Shown: positions 1 to 9,362, counted from the first letter of the stretch. The stretch: DNA of 64,000 nucleotides from Oceanospirillales bacterium (GCA_004762125.1 SIHQ01000016.1:1-64000); one strand, 5' to 3'. Translations and numbers: made by a program. The notes: generated by a model not told the origin, from the sequence alone.

Positions 1-128
1 CTCGAACTTGGGATGGCTCTATTGATAAAAAACTAGGTTCATCAAAGATAATTAAAGGCGATGGATTCACTGTTGATCGAGACGTCAACGGCGCGAGAAA
101 CATATTACTTAAACACTTAACAAGGTAA
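1..128 (+). CDS. TnpB/OrfB-like protein of an IS605/IS607-type element, C-terminal end only
   Basis: Reading in frame from base 3, 41 codons run to a TAA at 126-128. They contain GFTVDRDVNGARNILL, the last RuvC block (D-R-D-x-N-x-A-R-N) typical of TnpB/OrfB proteins of IS200/IS605 and IS607 elements and of their eukaryotic Fanzor relatives. TnpB proteins are RNA-guided nucleases that help keep the element in the genome. The start lies outside the window, so intactness cannot be judged. The residue pattern is strong for the family but too short to decide between IS605 and IS607 types. The guide RNA of such elements normally covers the 3' end of the gene and the bases after it, here roughly 60-200; that is inference. 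Confidence 0.75.
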   Translation, partial: RTWDGSIDKKLGSSKIIKGDGFTVDRDVNGARNILLKHLTR

Positions 129-206
129 AAGTTCACTCCCGACGTCATCGAAGCTAAACTGGGCGTATCATTTTAAGACTGTCTCAGGGATTGTGATCAT
201 AAGGCT

Positions 207-1025
207 ATGAAAGTTATTACATTTAACGTCAATGGTGTTCGGGTTCGAATGCATCAGTTGAAAGCACTGATCGAAAAGCACCAGCCGGAAGTGATTGGTC
301 TTCAGGAAATTAAGGTCACCGACGAAGATTTTCCAATCGATGCCATCAGTGAACTGGGCTATCACATTGAATTTTTTGGTCAGAAAACGCACTACGGTGT
401 GGCCCTGATGAGTAAAAACAAACCGGTTTCTATTCAAAAAGGCTTTGTTTCTGCTCCGAAAGATGCCCAAAGACGGATGATTATAGGGTCCTATGTTTCT
501 GAACAGGGACAACCCTATACCGTGTTAAATGGATACTTTCCCCAAGGAGAAAGTCGGGATCATCCCACTAAGTTTCCTGCTAAAAAAGCCTTTTATGAAG
601 ACCTGATGACCACTCTGGATCAGGACTATAAACCGGATCAACCAGTACTGGTCATGGGGGATTTTAATATTTCCCATACGGATACCGATATTGGTATTGG
701 CCCTGATAATGCTAAACGTTGGCTACGCAGTGGCAAGTGCAGTTTTCTGCCTGAAGAGAGAGAGTGGTTTGACCGACTGCTCGCTTGGGGATTCAGTGAT
801 TGCTACCGCGAAAAAATAGCGGGTGATACTGAAGAACTCTATAGCTGGTTTGACTACCGCAGCCGTGCTTTTGATCGTGAGCCCAAACGTGGTCTTCGAA
901 TTGATGGTGTGATAGCAACCGATATGCTCAATCAAACCTGTAAGGCAACCGGGATCGATTATGATATTCGATCCATGGAAAAGCCTTCAGACCATGCGCC
1001 ACTATGGGTTGAGTTTGATTACTGA
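207..1025 (+). CDS. xthA: Exodeoxyribonuclease III
   Basis: This 272-residue protein matches the usual length of XthA, the main AP endonuclease and 3'-phosphodiesterase of base-excision repair, which also degrades duplex DNA 3' to 5'. The endonuclease/exonuclease/phosphatase fold is complete. Visible are N7 in the first strand, the metal-binding E34 in GLQEIK, the block GYFPQGESRDHP, the catalytic MGDFNI, KRWLRSGKCSFLPEERE, GLRIDG and the terminal KPSDHAPLW with the catalytic Asp-His pair. The E. coli enzyme has ETK where this has EIK. The gene stands alone between the insertion-sequence remnant and the convergent MOSC gene. Confidence 0.97.
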   Translation: MKVITFNVNGVRVRMHQLKALIEKHQPEVIGLQEIKVTDEDFPIDAISELGYHIEFFGQKTHYGVALMSKNKPVSIQKGFVSAPKDAQRRMIIGSYVSEQGQPYTVLNGYFPQGESRDHPTKFPAKKAFYEDLMTTLDQDYKPDQPVLVMGDFNISHTDTDIGIGPDNAKRWLRSGKCSFLPEEREWFDRLLAWGFSDCYREKIAGDTEELYSWFDYRSRAFDREPKRGLRIDGVIATDMLNQTCKATGIDYDIRSMEKPSDHAPLWVEFDY

Positions 1026-1045
1026 TTCACGGCCTTCGAAATGAC

Positions 1046-1074
1046 AGGCAGTACACGTTCGTAAAGTACTGCCT
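1046..1074. terminator. Hairpin between convergent xthA and MOSC genes
   Basis: A perfect 9-bp inverted repeat, AGGCAGTAC and GTACTGCCT, with an 11-nt loop sits between the two stop codons. There is no long T-run, so it is a plausible but not classical bidirectional terminator. Confidence 0.5.
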
Positions 1075-1085
1075 CTTATACGCTG

Positions 1086-1910
1086 CTATTCCAGAATCTC
1101 TACCTTGTCACCCAATTGAATAAAGCCGTTGTTTTCCTGAATCAGATTCTGACCAAAAATGACGCCATGCTCTGTTTTACGGTATTGAGCCAGCGTTGCC
1201 AAAGGATCTTTACCCATCTTTCTACCTGTCTGAGGGTCAACCGTCGTCATAACACAGCGACTGCAGGGCTTGGCTACCTTGAATGTCACCTCCCCTACTC
1301 TGATTCGTCGCCACTGGTCTTCGGCGTACGCTTCTGCCCCTCTGATGACGATGTTAGGGCGGAAATTAAGCATGCTAACGGATTGATCCAGTCGGTTGTT
1401 TAATTCATTGAGAGAAGCTTCTGTGGTCAGAAGAAAGGGGAAACCATCAGCAAAGCCGGTGATATCGCCCTGTTGGGAAAAGCGACGATCAACCTGTCGT
1501 TGAGTTGATTCTGGCATATAGATCAGCCGACATTTGATACCTATGTAATGACTGAACCAGTCAGACGCCTGCTCTCCTGCATCCAAAGCCAGACAGTCAT
1601 CTCCCCAGACACTTCCGGTCACCTGAGGTGCCGAGGCGTTCGGAGTGTTGATAAACAGTGGTTGGCAGCCAGGTGCTGAAACAGTGATTTTATTGTCGTT
1701 TACTGAAGAATCGGAGAGTTGGCAGTGAATCAGAGCCATTGCAGGATGTTTACGTTGACTGAGAAACAGCCCGTTTTCATCGATCAGCATCCAACGTCGA
1801 TCATGGGTAAAACCCCGTTGTTCAACTTCAGCTTTTTCCAGGCCTATGGCTTGTACAGATTTGATTGGATAAATGAACAGGTCACTAACGGTCAACTGGC
1901 TATCAGGCAT
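1086..1910 (-). CDS. MOSC-domain protein (YcbX/mARC-like)
   Basis: The protein has the N-terminal MOSC beta-barrel (IYPIKSVQAIGLEKAEVEQR, then DRRWMLIDENG) followed by the MOSC domain with the molybdenum-cofactor cysteine region KPCSRCVMTTVDPQTG. Relatives reduce N-hydroxylated compounds, or transfer sulfur, using a cysteine-ligated molybdenum cofactor. At about 274 residues it lacks the C-terminal 2Fe-2S ferredoxin domain of E. coli YcbX, so an external electron donor would be needed. The start at 1910 was preferred because GGA lies about 10 nt upstream; an ATG four codons earlier at 1922 is the alternative. The actual substrate cannot be read from the sequence. Confidence 0.9.
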   Translation of the reverse strand: MPDSQLTVSDLFIYPIKSVQAIGLEKAEVEQRGFTHDRRWMLIDENGLFLSQRKHPAMALIHCQLSDSSVNDNKITVSAPGCQPLFINTPNASAPQVTGSVWGDDCLALDAGEQASDWFSHYIGIKCRLIYMPESTQRQVDRRFSQQGDITGFADGFPFLLTTEASLNELNNRLDQSVSMLNFRPNIVIRGAEAYAEDQWRRIRVGEVTFKVAKPCSRCVMTTVDPQTGRKMGKDPLATLAQYRKTEHGVIFGQNLIQENNGFIQLGDKVEILE

Positions 1911-2020
1911 ATCAGAAAGCATTCCATGTTGTTGAATTTATAAGTCACTGTCGGGTTTACCCGTCGATTAAGTCGATGAGAGAATGTACCAGATTTTAAT
2001 TGTTTACTCAGTGGAGATTC

Positions 2021-2824
2021 ATGAAGCACACACTGATTGATATTGGCGTCAATTTGACCGACAAACAGTTTGCCAATGATAAAGAAGCTGTCGTCGAGCG
2101 AGCAGTAGAGGCCGGTGTCGGCACAATGATTCTGACCGGTACCAGCTGTGAAGAATCTATTGAGGCCGCTGAACTGGCTGAAAAATTCACGCCCCATTGT
2201 TATGCGACGGCGGGCATTCACCCCCATAACGCAAAGAATGTAAGGGAAGAAGATTATAGAACTATCAAAGAGTTGATGGCACTACCTCAAGTAGTCTCTG
2301 CGGGTGAAATGGGTCTGGATTTCAATCGGGATTTTTCACCCCGTTCTGATCAAGAGAAGGTTTTTGAGCAACAGCTTGAGTTGGCTTTAGCTTCAGGTTT
2401 ACCCGCTTTTTGCCATGAGAGAGATGCCTCAGAACGCTTTGCAGATATCATGAAAGAGTTTCGGGACCGTCTTTCAAATGCAGTGGTTCACTGCTTCACC
2501 GCAGATAAAAAAGCGTTGTATCGCTATCTGGATCTTGATCTGCATATTGGCATAACCGGCTGGGTGTGTGATGAGCGAAGAGGCTCACACTTACATCCGT
2601 TGTTAAAAGATATTCCGGCCGATCGGCTTATGATTGAGACTGATGCGCCTTGGTTATTACCTAGAACTATGGCACCAAAGCCTAAGAAGAGAAGGAATGA
2701 ACCGGCCTTTCTGCCGTGGGTGGTTAAAACCATTGCAGAACACACCGGTAAAACAGAAACTCAGATAGCTGAAGAAACTTCCCGCACGGCCATGAAATTC
2801 TTCAATCTGGATCCAGGTGAATAA
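2021..2824 (+). CDS. tatD: TatD family 3'-5' exonuclease / metal-dependent hydrolase
   Basis: This 267-residue TIM-barrel hydrolase is close in length to E. coli TatD, a metal-dependent 3'-5' DNA/RNA exonuclease linked to oxidative DNA-damage repair. Family blocks are present in order: DIGVNLTD near the start, AGIHPHNAK, GEMGLDFNRDFSP, FCHERDAS, VHCFTADKKAL, GITGWVCDERRG and the metal-binding ETDAPWLLPR. The ATG at 2021 follows GTGGAG by 4 nt and begins the family-typical MKHTLIDIG; an upstream in-frame ATG at 2000 would add seven residues. The 3' end overlaps the convergent metal-exporter gene by 23 bp. Confidence 0.95.
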   Translation: MKHTLIDIGVNLTDKQFANDKEAVVERAVEAGVGTMILTGTSCEESIEAAELAEKFTPHCYATAGIHPHNAKNVREEDYRTIKELMALPQVVSAGEMGLDFNRDFSPRSDQEKVFEQQLELALASGLPAFCHERDASERFADIMKEFRDRLSNAVVHCFTADKKALYRYLDLDLHIGITGWVCDERRGSHLHPLLKDIPADRLMIETDAPWLLPRTMAPKPKKRRNEPAFLPWVVKTIAEHTGKTETQIAEETSRTAMKFFNLDPGE

Positions 2825-3689
2825 TAATATCGGCCGTTGGCATGTAAGTGAGGATTCTGTCCTCAGCCACCTGCCCCAGATCATGAGCTGTTCTCAGAGG
2901 TAAATTACCATTGAGATCCAGGTGCATTTGAATAAAGGGAACCCGGCCTGAAATTCGGGTTCTCATTTCATGAATACCCTGAATACCTTCAACGGCCATA
3001 ACAATCTGTTCGATTTCCCTGACCTGTTCCTCAGGTAGAGAATGGTCCATCAACTGTTGGGTCGCATCCCAGGCCATTTTACCGACACTGGCCAACATAT
3101 AGATTGAAATAATCAGGGCAAATCCGGCATCCATGTAGAAATACCCATAACTGGCTCCAATAAGAGCGCCCATCACAGTCACATTTGTGAGCAAATCAAC
3201 CCGATAGTGCATGGAGTCAGCAGCAATAGCCGCTGAACCGGTTCTTTTCACAACATAGGATTGAATAACCAGCAAAATGAGCGTGGCAACAATGGAAAAC
3301 AGCATGACATAGATCCCCACCTCTTCGTTGCTTATATGGTTTTCTCCTGCCAGTAGTTGATCAATTGCATTCAGAAACAGAATGATGGCTGACCCGCAGA
3401 TAAACATCGATTGTGCCAAAACGGCAAGATATTCAGCCTTACCATGGCCAAAACGATGCTCGGCATCAGCGGGTTCCAGTGCGATTTTGACGGCAACGAG
3501 AGTGATCACCGAAGCGATAACATCCATAACCGAATCCAGCAGGGTTGCAAAAACACTGAGAGAGTCTGTCATAAACCAGGCCACCAGCTTCACGACAATG
3601 AGCGTCGCAGCGGTAACAACAGAAGCCCGTGAAGCCAGTTTCATCAGCCGTTCATGGCTGGTTTGGTCAAGCGTTTGTCGATGAGGCAT
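2802..3689 (-). CDS. fieF: Cation diffusion facilitator (FieF/YiiP type)
   Basis: A 295-residue cation diffusion facilitator with six membrane segments and a cytoplasmic C-terminal domain, the architecture of FieF, which exports Zn2+ or Fe2+ against protons. The metal-site blocks are visible: DSVMD (D-x3-D) in the second helix, HRFGHGKAEY in the loop after the third, and DSMHYRVDLLTN (H-x3-D) in the fifth. The C-terminal domain ends with DIIIHLDPD, typical of the dimerisation/zinc-binding fold. GGGAA lies a few bases before the ATG. Metal preference cannot be read from the sequence. Its 3' end overlaps tatD by 23 bp. Confidence 0.92.
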   Translation of the reverse strand: MPHRQTLDQTSHERLMKLASRASVVTAATLIVVKLVAWFMTDSLSVFATLLDSVMDVIASVITLVAVKIALEPADAEHRFGHGKAEYLAVLAQSMFICGSAIILFLNAIDQLLAGENHISNEEVGIYVMLFSIVATLILLVIQSYVVKRTGSAAIAADSMHYRVDLLTNVTVMGALIGASYGYFYMDAGFALIISIYMLASVGKMAWDATQQLMDHSLPEEQVREIEQIVMAVEGIQGIHEMRTRISGRVPFIQMHLDLNGNLPLRTAHDLGQVAEDRILTYMPTADIIIHLDPD

Positions 3690-3768
3690 TAATTCCCGCC
3701 TTTATGAGTGAGATCCTTTCCACTACTTTATTAGAAGGGAGAAGTATTGAGCAAGGTGCGCTTGTACA

Positions 3769-4032
3769 TTAGTGCTCATCAATCCGGTCTAGCAACCATT
3801 GTCCGAGCTCTTCCTGGGAGAATGGCCAGCCAAGCTCTCTGTCAGTATGAGTGGCCAGTACAGGGATACGAGTACCGTATAATTCAATGAGCTGGTCGCT
3901 GTCACTGATCTCTACCGATTGATATTGAAACTCATTGGCCAGTTGCGGGTGTTGGCCGAGAACCTTCAATAGAGCTTCGGCATCATCACAAAGATGACAT
4001 CCGGATGTGGTATAAAAGAAAAGAGAAATCAC
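3769..4032 (-). CDS. Glutaredoxin-like (DUF836) protein
   Basis: A small thioredoxin-fold protein with the redox motif GCHLC (C-x-x-C) after a first beta strand and the cis-proline block RIPVLA, as in the glutaredoxin-like DUF836 family. It would be a cytoplasmic dithiol oxidoreductase; its partner is unknown. The start chosen is a GTG at 4032, preceded by AGG at 6-nt spacing, which gives about 87 residues. A GTG seven codons earlier, at 4053, is also possible. The next gene is divergent. Confidence 0.85.
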   Translation of the reverse strand: MISLFFYTTSGCHLCDDAEALLKVLGQHPQLANEFQYQSVEISDSDQLIELYGTRIPVLATHTDRELGWPFSQEELGQWLLDRIDEH

Positions 4033-4153
4033 AGTTAACCTGAACAATGACACAGTGAAATTAGGTACAATTGTATCAGGACATAAGCGGCTGGATCATC
4101 ATAAATGGGTCTGGTGAGCTGAGTTCTTCGAATAAAGATAATCAGGTCATAAT

Positions 4154-6115
4154 ATGGATTTTAGTTTTTTCAATCAGTTAATGATGATTTTGGCCATGTC
4201 AGTGGCCACGATCGCTCTCTTTCACCGGCTGAATCTTCCGGAAAGCCTTGGTTATCTGACCGTTGGTATTGTTCTTGGCCCAACGGCCAGTGGGTTTATC
4301 GACAGTAGCTTCGATATCACACTACTGGCTGAAATAGGTGTGGTCTTCCTGCTGTTTACTCTCGGGCTGGAATTCTCTTTCAAACGCATTAAGTCCATGA
4401 AGCGGGAAGTATTTGGTCTGGGTGGAACCCAAGTGCTGCTTTGCGGTGCAGGTATCTTTTTTGCTCTGATGATTTTGCAAAGTCCGACCAAGGAAGCCCT
4501 TATTGTGGCAGCGGCCTTGGCATTGTCCTCTACCGCTATTGTTTCCAAGGAATTGACCCAGAGCAACAAGATTCGGAGTCGTCAGGGGCAACTGGCCATT
4601 GGAGTACTGCTGTTTCAGGATATTGCAGCGGTTCTGTTCCTTATTCTGGTACCTGCCCTGGCGGGATCCGAAGGCAACTCGATGGTGACTACCATTGGTA
4701 TGGCACTTACCAAGGGTTTGATCTTCGTTCTGGTGATGACTGCCGTAGGTAAATGGTTTATGCCTGCCATTTTCAATGAAGTAGCGAGAGTTCGCTCGGA
4801 AGAACTGTTTGTTCTGACTGCGTTGATGATTGCTTTGATGGCCGCCTGGCTCACTCATATTCTGGGGCTTTCCATGGCTCTGGGTGGTTTTGTAGCAGGC
4901 ATGATGTTGGGAGAAAGTAACTATAAACACCAGGTGGAAGCGGACATACGTCCTTTCCGGGACATTCTCCTGGGGCTGTTCTTTGTCTCTGTTGGCCTGA
5001 TGTTGGATCTCGATATTTTGGCTCGTTATTGGCCGGCCGTGTTACTGGGTACTCTTTCCCTGATCCTGTTTAAGCTGGGTGTAATTACCATGCTGGCAAG
5101 GTTGATGGATGAGAAAAAGCCAACCTCTTTCAAGACTGCACTGTCGCTCAGTCAGGGAGGGGAATTCTGTTTTGCTCTGATAGCTCTGGCGACTCAGTAT
5201 GGTCAAACCGGTGGAGAGAAAGCTTCTATCGTGCTGGCCGTAACCATTCTGTCGATGATGGTGGCTCCGTTGTTGATTCGAAACAGTGACAGGCTCAGTA
5301 ATCTGCTTTATCGGGAACAGCAAAAAGCCCGGATTGATGACAATGTTGTGCGGGCGACACAACAAGTCGAACATCTCAACAGTCATACTCTTATTTGCGG
5401 GTATGGACGTGTTGGTCAAACGATCAGTCGCTTTTTGTCACAGGAAAAAATACCTTTTGTTGCACTGGATGATGATCCTCTGCACGTTCATGAGGCTGGG
5501 CTGGCGGGTGAACCGGTATTTTATGGGGACTGCCGCAGGCTTGAACTTCTGGAATCATTGGGCGTTGCCAGAGCCAGGCAAGTGATTGTTTGCATTGATA
5601 ACAGCGCTAGCGCTCTGGTGATTGTTCAAACAATTCGCAGCAAATATCCGGATGTACCTATTCTGGTCAGAACCAGAGATGACAGCCTAAGTAATGAATT
5701 GAAAGCGGCAGGAACCACTGCGGTGATTCCGGAGGTTCTGGAATCCAGCCTGATGATTGTTAAACATGTGCTGATCATGCTGGGAATGGATCGACAGCAG
5801 GTAAGAGATAAAATTACTGCGGCCAGAGAACAGCACTACGATATCCTAAGTGGTTTTTATCCAGGTTATGAAGACCTGCTGATTGAACAGGGTCAGAATG
5901 CTTTGCGACATGCCGTTACTATTCCGGCTCAATGTGATTCAGTAGGGCAGTCAATTGATCGTCTGCCTATTGAAGAGGGGGCCACGGTTGTAGAGGTAAA
6001 ACGTAAAGAGCAGGTTCTATCTAATGAACAGTGTGGTGAAATTCAGGCCGGGGACATTCTGATTTTATCTGGTTCACTAGGAGCGCTTCAGCAGTCTGAG
6101 AAAAACCTTATTTAA
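4154..6115 (+). CDS. Kef-type monovalent cation:proton antiporter (CPA2) with RCK domains
   Basis: A 653-residue CPA2-family antiporter. The first 385 or so residues form the hydrophobic exchanger domain, with LNLPESLGYLTVGIVLGP at the start and family blocks such as LGLEFSFKRI and LSQGGEFCFAL. A TrkA-N/RCK nucleotide-binding domain follows, with the Rossmann motif GYGRVGQ near residue 415, and a TrkA-C domain at the end. Such proteins exchange K+ or Na+ for H+ across the inner membrane under control of a nucleotide or thiol ligand. Glutathione gating as in KefB/KefC cannot be concluded, and no ancillary quinone-reductase gene (KefF/KefG) is adjacent. Confidence 0.92.
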   Translation: MDFSFFNQLMMILAMSVATIALFHRLNLPESLGYLTVGIVLGPTASGFIDSSFDITLLAEIGVVFLLFTLGLEFSFKRIKSMKREVFGLGGTQVLLCGAGIFFALMILQSPTKEALIVAAALALSSTAIVSKELTQSNKIRSRQGQLAIGVLLFQDIAAVLFLILVPALAGSEGNSMVTTIGMALTKGLIFVLVMTAVGKWFMPAIFNEVARVRSEELFVLTALMIALMAAWLTHILGLSMALGGFVAGMMLGESNYKHQVEADIRPFRDILLGLFFVSVGLMLDLDILARYWPAVLLGTLSLILFKLGVITMLARLMDEKKPTSFKTALSLSQGGEFCFALIALATQYGQTGGEKASIVLAVTILSMMVAPLLIRNSDRLSNLLYREQQKARIDDNVVRATQQVEHLNSHTLICGYGRVGQTISRFLSQEKIPFVALDDDPLHVHEAGLAGEPVFYGDCRRLELLESLGVARARQVIVCIDNSASALVIVQTIRSKYPDVPILVRTRDDSLSNELKAAGTTAVIPEVLESSLMIVKHVLIMLGMDRQQVRDKITAAREQHYDILSGFYPGYEDLLIEQGQNALRHAVTIPAQCDSVGQSIDRLPIEEGATVVEVKRKEQVLSNEQCGEIQAGDILILSGSLGALQQSEKNLI

Positions 6116-6140
6116 AAAAAAATTTCCTCAATAGCCCCTT

Positions 6141-6174
6141 GCTCTCTTGTTCTTGAATAACAGTACAAGAGAGC
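6141..6174. terminator. Hairpin downstream of the Kef-type gene
   Basis: A perfect 10-bp inverted repeat, GCTCTCTTGT and ACAAGAGAGC, with a 14-nt loop begins 25 bp after the stop codon. It lacks a good T-run; probable transcript end or 3' processing site. Confidence 0.5.
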
Positions 6175-6324
6175 TAGTTCTTCGAATTAGTAGATATTCC
6201 TCTCTCCTTATATTCCCTTTTATTCTAATGACATAGAGACCTTTTTTAATCCTTTATGTCAAAGCTCCTATAATTCAGAACTCTTTTAAATCAATAAAGC
6301 AGATGGAGCTGATAAGGAGAAAAT

Positions 6325-7719
6325 ATGAAGTTGTTTTCTGCGGCGATAATTACGATATCTCTCTTAATTCCCTCCCTGTTATACGCCGATGGAATAGGTG
6401 CTTTATTTAACAAGTCCGATTATAAAATAATCGATGGTAAGACATGTGTACCCTACCGGGCTGTATACAATGAAGCCAAACAAAACAATCCTGTCCAGAT
6501 TTCAAATTTTGCTTTTCCCTTACTTGCCGTAATCGGCGGTGCTGGTGTAATGGGAGGTGGCATTAACCCTGATCAGCATGGTTGGGGGAAGATGACATTT
6601 CTTACGCTTTTTAGTGCCATATTTACCTTCAGGCAACTCGAAATCGGTGTGATGACGCCTAAACTGGCCCCTTATGAAGTCAGCTTTATTCCTGATGCCA
6701 GCTGTCCATTAAGCAGTCAGCAAAGTGATCGCGGTTTGTCAGAGCCCGACTCTAACTGGAACATCAGCTCTCATCCTGACACCTGCCTTGTTATTGATTG
6801 TGAATCATATAAGCCGGTCATTACGCCCTTGCTAACAGCGGGCGCGGTAGGTGGAGTCAATTTCGGATTGAACATGCTGCTGGAACTGGGCTTTACCCAT
6901 AAATCCACCACAGGTCTAACTGTGCCCGGGGTTGCAAGCATAGGGTTCAAATCCATTGCATTGACCAGTGGTGTCGAATCTCAACTGACTCTGGCTGCCA
7001 AAAATCATTTTCAAAATCAGCATGGTCTTGATGATGCCAAAGCTCAAGCCCTGGCAGCGTTCAGTTCATTTGCTGCTTATAGCGGGATTGTTTCTCTAGG
7101 AGCGTATCTGGGGGTGATGGAAATGGGGTCTGCAACGGGTGAGTCATTGTCGAAAATCATAACTGGCTATGGTGCCGATAAGCTGCCAGAGGCCTTGAGT
7201 GTAACCGCTGCTTACTCTCTGCAGTCCAGCGTTGAAAATACCTGTATTGCAACGTTCAACAGTATGTATCCCAATACCCAGATTAGTGATGATGAAAAGA
7301 AAAGGCTGTGTCAGTTTTCAACATCTACTGTTTTCGCACTACTTGCAAATGCTGGTTTGCTCAAATTTACTGAACCATCCTTCAAAAAGGTTTTTCTGGA
7401 AAATTACGTTGAAGCCAGTTCTCTGACCATTACCGATGCCCTGGTCAGTTATGGTCGTACCTTCAGTGATGACCCGTTATACAGTGATTTGTTTGGACTC
7501 TCTTTTGGGGCGGGTTACACCCTCTCTATGGTTGGGATTGATATGCTGCTCAAAGGTACGGCTTTCACAACCAATGCTGTCCATGGTGCTGGTTTAATCA
7601 TGATTCTGGAGGGAACCCGTTCAGTTCTGACCCATGCTTATGCCCTTCGACCTGAGTTCATGGGTGGACGGGAAAGAAAAGATACAGAAGAAGGCACTTT
7701 CTACTGTTCATCTGAATAA
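6325..7719 (+). CDS. Unknown exported/membrane protein (first of a tandem pair)
   Basis: No family recognised. The 464-residue protein begins with a clear Sec signal (KLF then a hydrophobic core, likely cleavage after LLYA). It then alternates polar loops with glycine/alanine-rich hydrophobic stretches, such as those near residues 55-75, 160-185, 230-260 and 390-420, so several membrane passes are likely. Cysteines occur near residues 41, 123, 149, 154 and 309 and close to the C-terminus. AAGGAG stands 6 nt before the ATG, and an AT-rich 209-bp leader precedes it. The next gene, 77 bp downstream, has the same layout of signal peptide plus hydrophobic body, so the two probably work together. 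Nothing in it supports a specific function. Confidence 0.75.
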   Translation: MKLFSAAIITISLLIPSLLYADGIGALFNKSDYKIIDGKTCVPYRAVYNEAKQNNPVQISNFAFPLLAVIGGAGVMGGGINPDQHGWGKMTFLTLFSAIFTFRQLEIGVMTPKLAPYEVSFIPDASCPLSSQQSDRGLSEPDSNWNISSHPDTCLVIDCESYKPVITPLLTAGAVGGVNFGLNMLLELGFTHKSTTGLTVPGVASIGFKSIALTSGVESQLTLAAKNHFQNQHGLDDAKAQALAAFSSFAAYSGIVSLGAYLGVMEMGSATGESLSKIITGYGADKLPEALSVTAAYSLQSSVENTCIATFNSMYPNTQISDDEKKRLCQFSTSTVFALLANAGLLKFTEPSFKKVFLENYVEASSLTITDALVSYGRTFSDDPLYSDLFGLSFGAGYTLSMVGIDMLLKGTAFTTNAVHGAGLIMILEGTRSVLTHAYALRPEFMGGRERKDTEEGTFYCSSE

Positions 7720-7796
7720 TGAGTTTGACGGTCTCTCGGTCTTACTCCCACAGGACAACGTAGCAATGAGCCTGATCCATCTGGAGCAAATATATA

Positions 7797-9290
7797 ATGC
7801 ACAGGGTTGCCACTCAATTTTTTCTCGTAATCAGTTTGTTGATGTCAATAAGCATGAGCGTTGCGGCTACTCAGCAAGACGATGGGCGTCAAGGCTTTAC
7901 TGAGTATTCTGATGGTGATGGCCAGAGCTTTAGATCCAGGATGCTTCATGGGAATGCTGACACTCTGGATGTTATTACAAATATTTTTCTGGTTGTTCCA
8001 GGTGAGCCAACCAAAGGCTTGGCTTGTTTGACTGAAGATGGTTACCTAAGCAGTAGGGACGAAGCCATTGATAGTACGGTGGTTGATCCGTCTATCAATC
8101 ATTTTGATCACAACCAGATTGATATTGTTGGCTTTAGCACTGAGATGAACAAGATTATACAGCTCCGTTCAACGGTGGAAGAGGATCCTTCATCTGATGC
8201 TCAGCTTAAGTATATTGGCTTTAAGTCTGCCATGGATGAAATGTCCAGTATGGCAAAAGAAGTGAGTCAATCATCTGAGAATATCAGCCAGATCGGTGAC
8301 GAAAAAGCAGTACCCGATTTCTTTTCCAGATTAATTCCGCTGGTTTTGGAATATGGTTTCAATAGCTTTCTATACAGCATGGGTAATGAAGGTCGAATAG
8401 ATCTGAAATTTGGTTATATGGGGCACTACATCCAAACGGGTACTCTGTCGGAAGTCCTATATGGGGGTTCAGTTATCAACGCGACACTTGCTGAACAGAA
8501 TGCGACGATAACATCTGATACCGAACTGGACACTGCTATTATTTGCAGTGGCGTACTGCTCTCTGTCTGCCTCGCTAAAGGTGATTTTTCAATAGATAAA
8601 AATCACGCAACACACAGTAAGACCTTTCTGATGATGCTCAGCAAAGTGCCAGCGAATATGATGACCAAGGTCGGAAATCGGTTTTTTAGTCAACTGTATT
8701 CAGAATATGACAAAGTTTATCAGACAATGTATGGACAGTTGACAACCAGTACTACCTGGGCTGCAGGTTATCTAGTAGTTGAAGTATTAAGAGCAGGAAA
8801 ATATAAAGATACATATTTACTGACAATCCCTGCAGGCCATTGTCTTTCATGCGCATTCAGTAATACGGGAAAAACGACCTATATCGGTATCAATTCCTTA
8901 CTTGGTAAGGACCAGACTGGCAACAATGCCGTTTTGGCTCACCTAATCTCTGCAGGACTTCATGCTGGCGTATCAATTCCAGTGATTATTGTTCTTAAGA
9001 AAGTATCAGGAAAATCGGTTGCCCTCATCTTTGTCATGACTTCAGCGGGGCATGTATTTAAAGGAACTTCCTACGCTTTGATGAATAGCATTGGCCAGTA
9101 CCTTGCAAATCTTGGCTTCAAGGATACAGTGATAGACTCGCTCTGTTTAACGTGTATCGGGCTAGTAGCAAGCCTGAGTTCCGAATACCTTGTGGCTCTT
9201 GATCCTAACTTCAGAACCGGTTTCAGTAATACCTATGCAGCCAGCCTGCCCTTTTTGTTGTATTTCACTCTTCAGTGGGCTTTATATTGA
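7797..9290 (+). CDS. Unknown exported/membrane protein (second of a tandem pair)
   Basis: No family recognised. The 497-residue protein starts with a signal peptide (hydrophobic FFLVISLLMSISM, likely cleavage after SVAA). A mostly polar region to about residue 170 follows, and then several hydrophobic segments, most clearly near 247-262, 380-402 and 405-425 and at the very C-terminus (FLLYFTLQWALY). GGAG lies 9 nt before the ATG. It is the second gene of a pair with the protein starting at 6325. The two share general layout but I could not align them convincingly, so paralogy is not claimed. Confidence 0.75.
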   Translation: MHRVATQFFLVISLLMSISMSVAATQQDDGRQGFTEYSDGDGQSFRSRMLHGNADTLDVITNIFLVVPGEPTKGLACLTEDGYLSSRDEAIDSTVVDPSINHFDHNQIDIVGFSTEMNKIIQLRSTVEEDPSSDAQLKYIGFKSAMDEMSSMAKEVSQSSENISQIGDEKAVPDFFSRLIPLVLEYGFNSFLYSMGNEGRIDLKFGYMGHYIQTGTLSEVLYGGSVINATLAEQNATITSDTELDTAIICSGVLLSVCLAKGDFSIDKNHATHSKTFLMMLSKVPANMMTKVGNRFFSQLYSEYDKVYQTMYGQLTTSTTWAAGYLVVEVLRAGKYKDTYLLTIPAGHCLSCAFSNTGKTTYIGINSLLGKDQTGNNAVLAHLISAGLHAGVSIPVIIVLKKVSGKSVALIFVMTSAGHVFKGTSYALMNSIGQYLANLGFKDTVIDSLCLTCIGLVASLSSEYLVALDPNFRTGFSNTYAASLPFLLYFTLQWALY

Positions 9291-9362
9291 TCAGTGAATT
9301 CCTGATTTACTTAATTGTTAAATGCCAGTTACTATTGAATGAATGGCTACTGGAGCAGCAAG

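Noticed and set aside
6325-9290. The two unknown membrane proteins as paralogues
   Set aside because: They share layout but I could not find aligned motifs, so common origin is not supported by eye.
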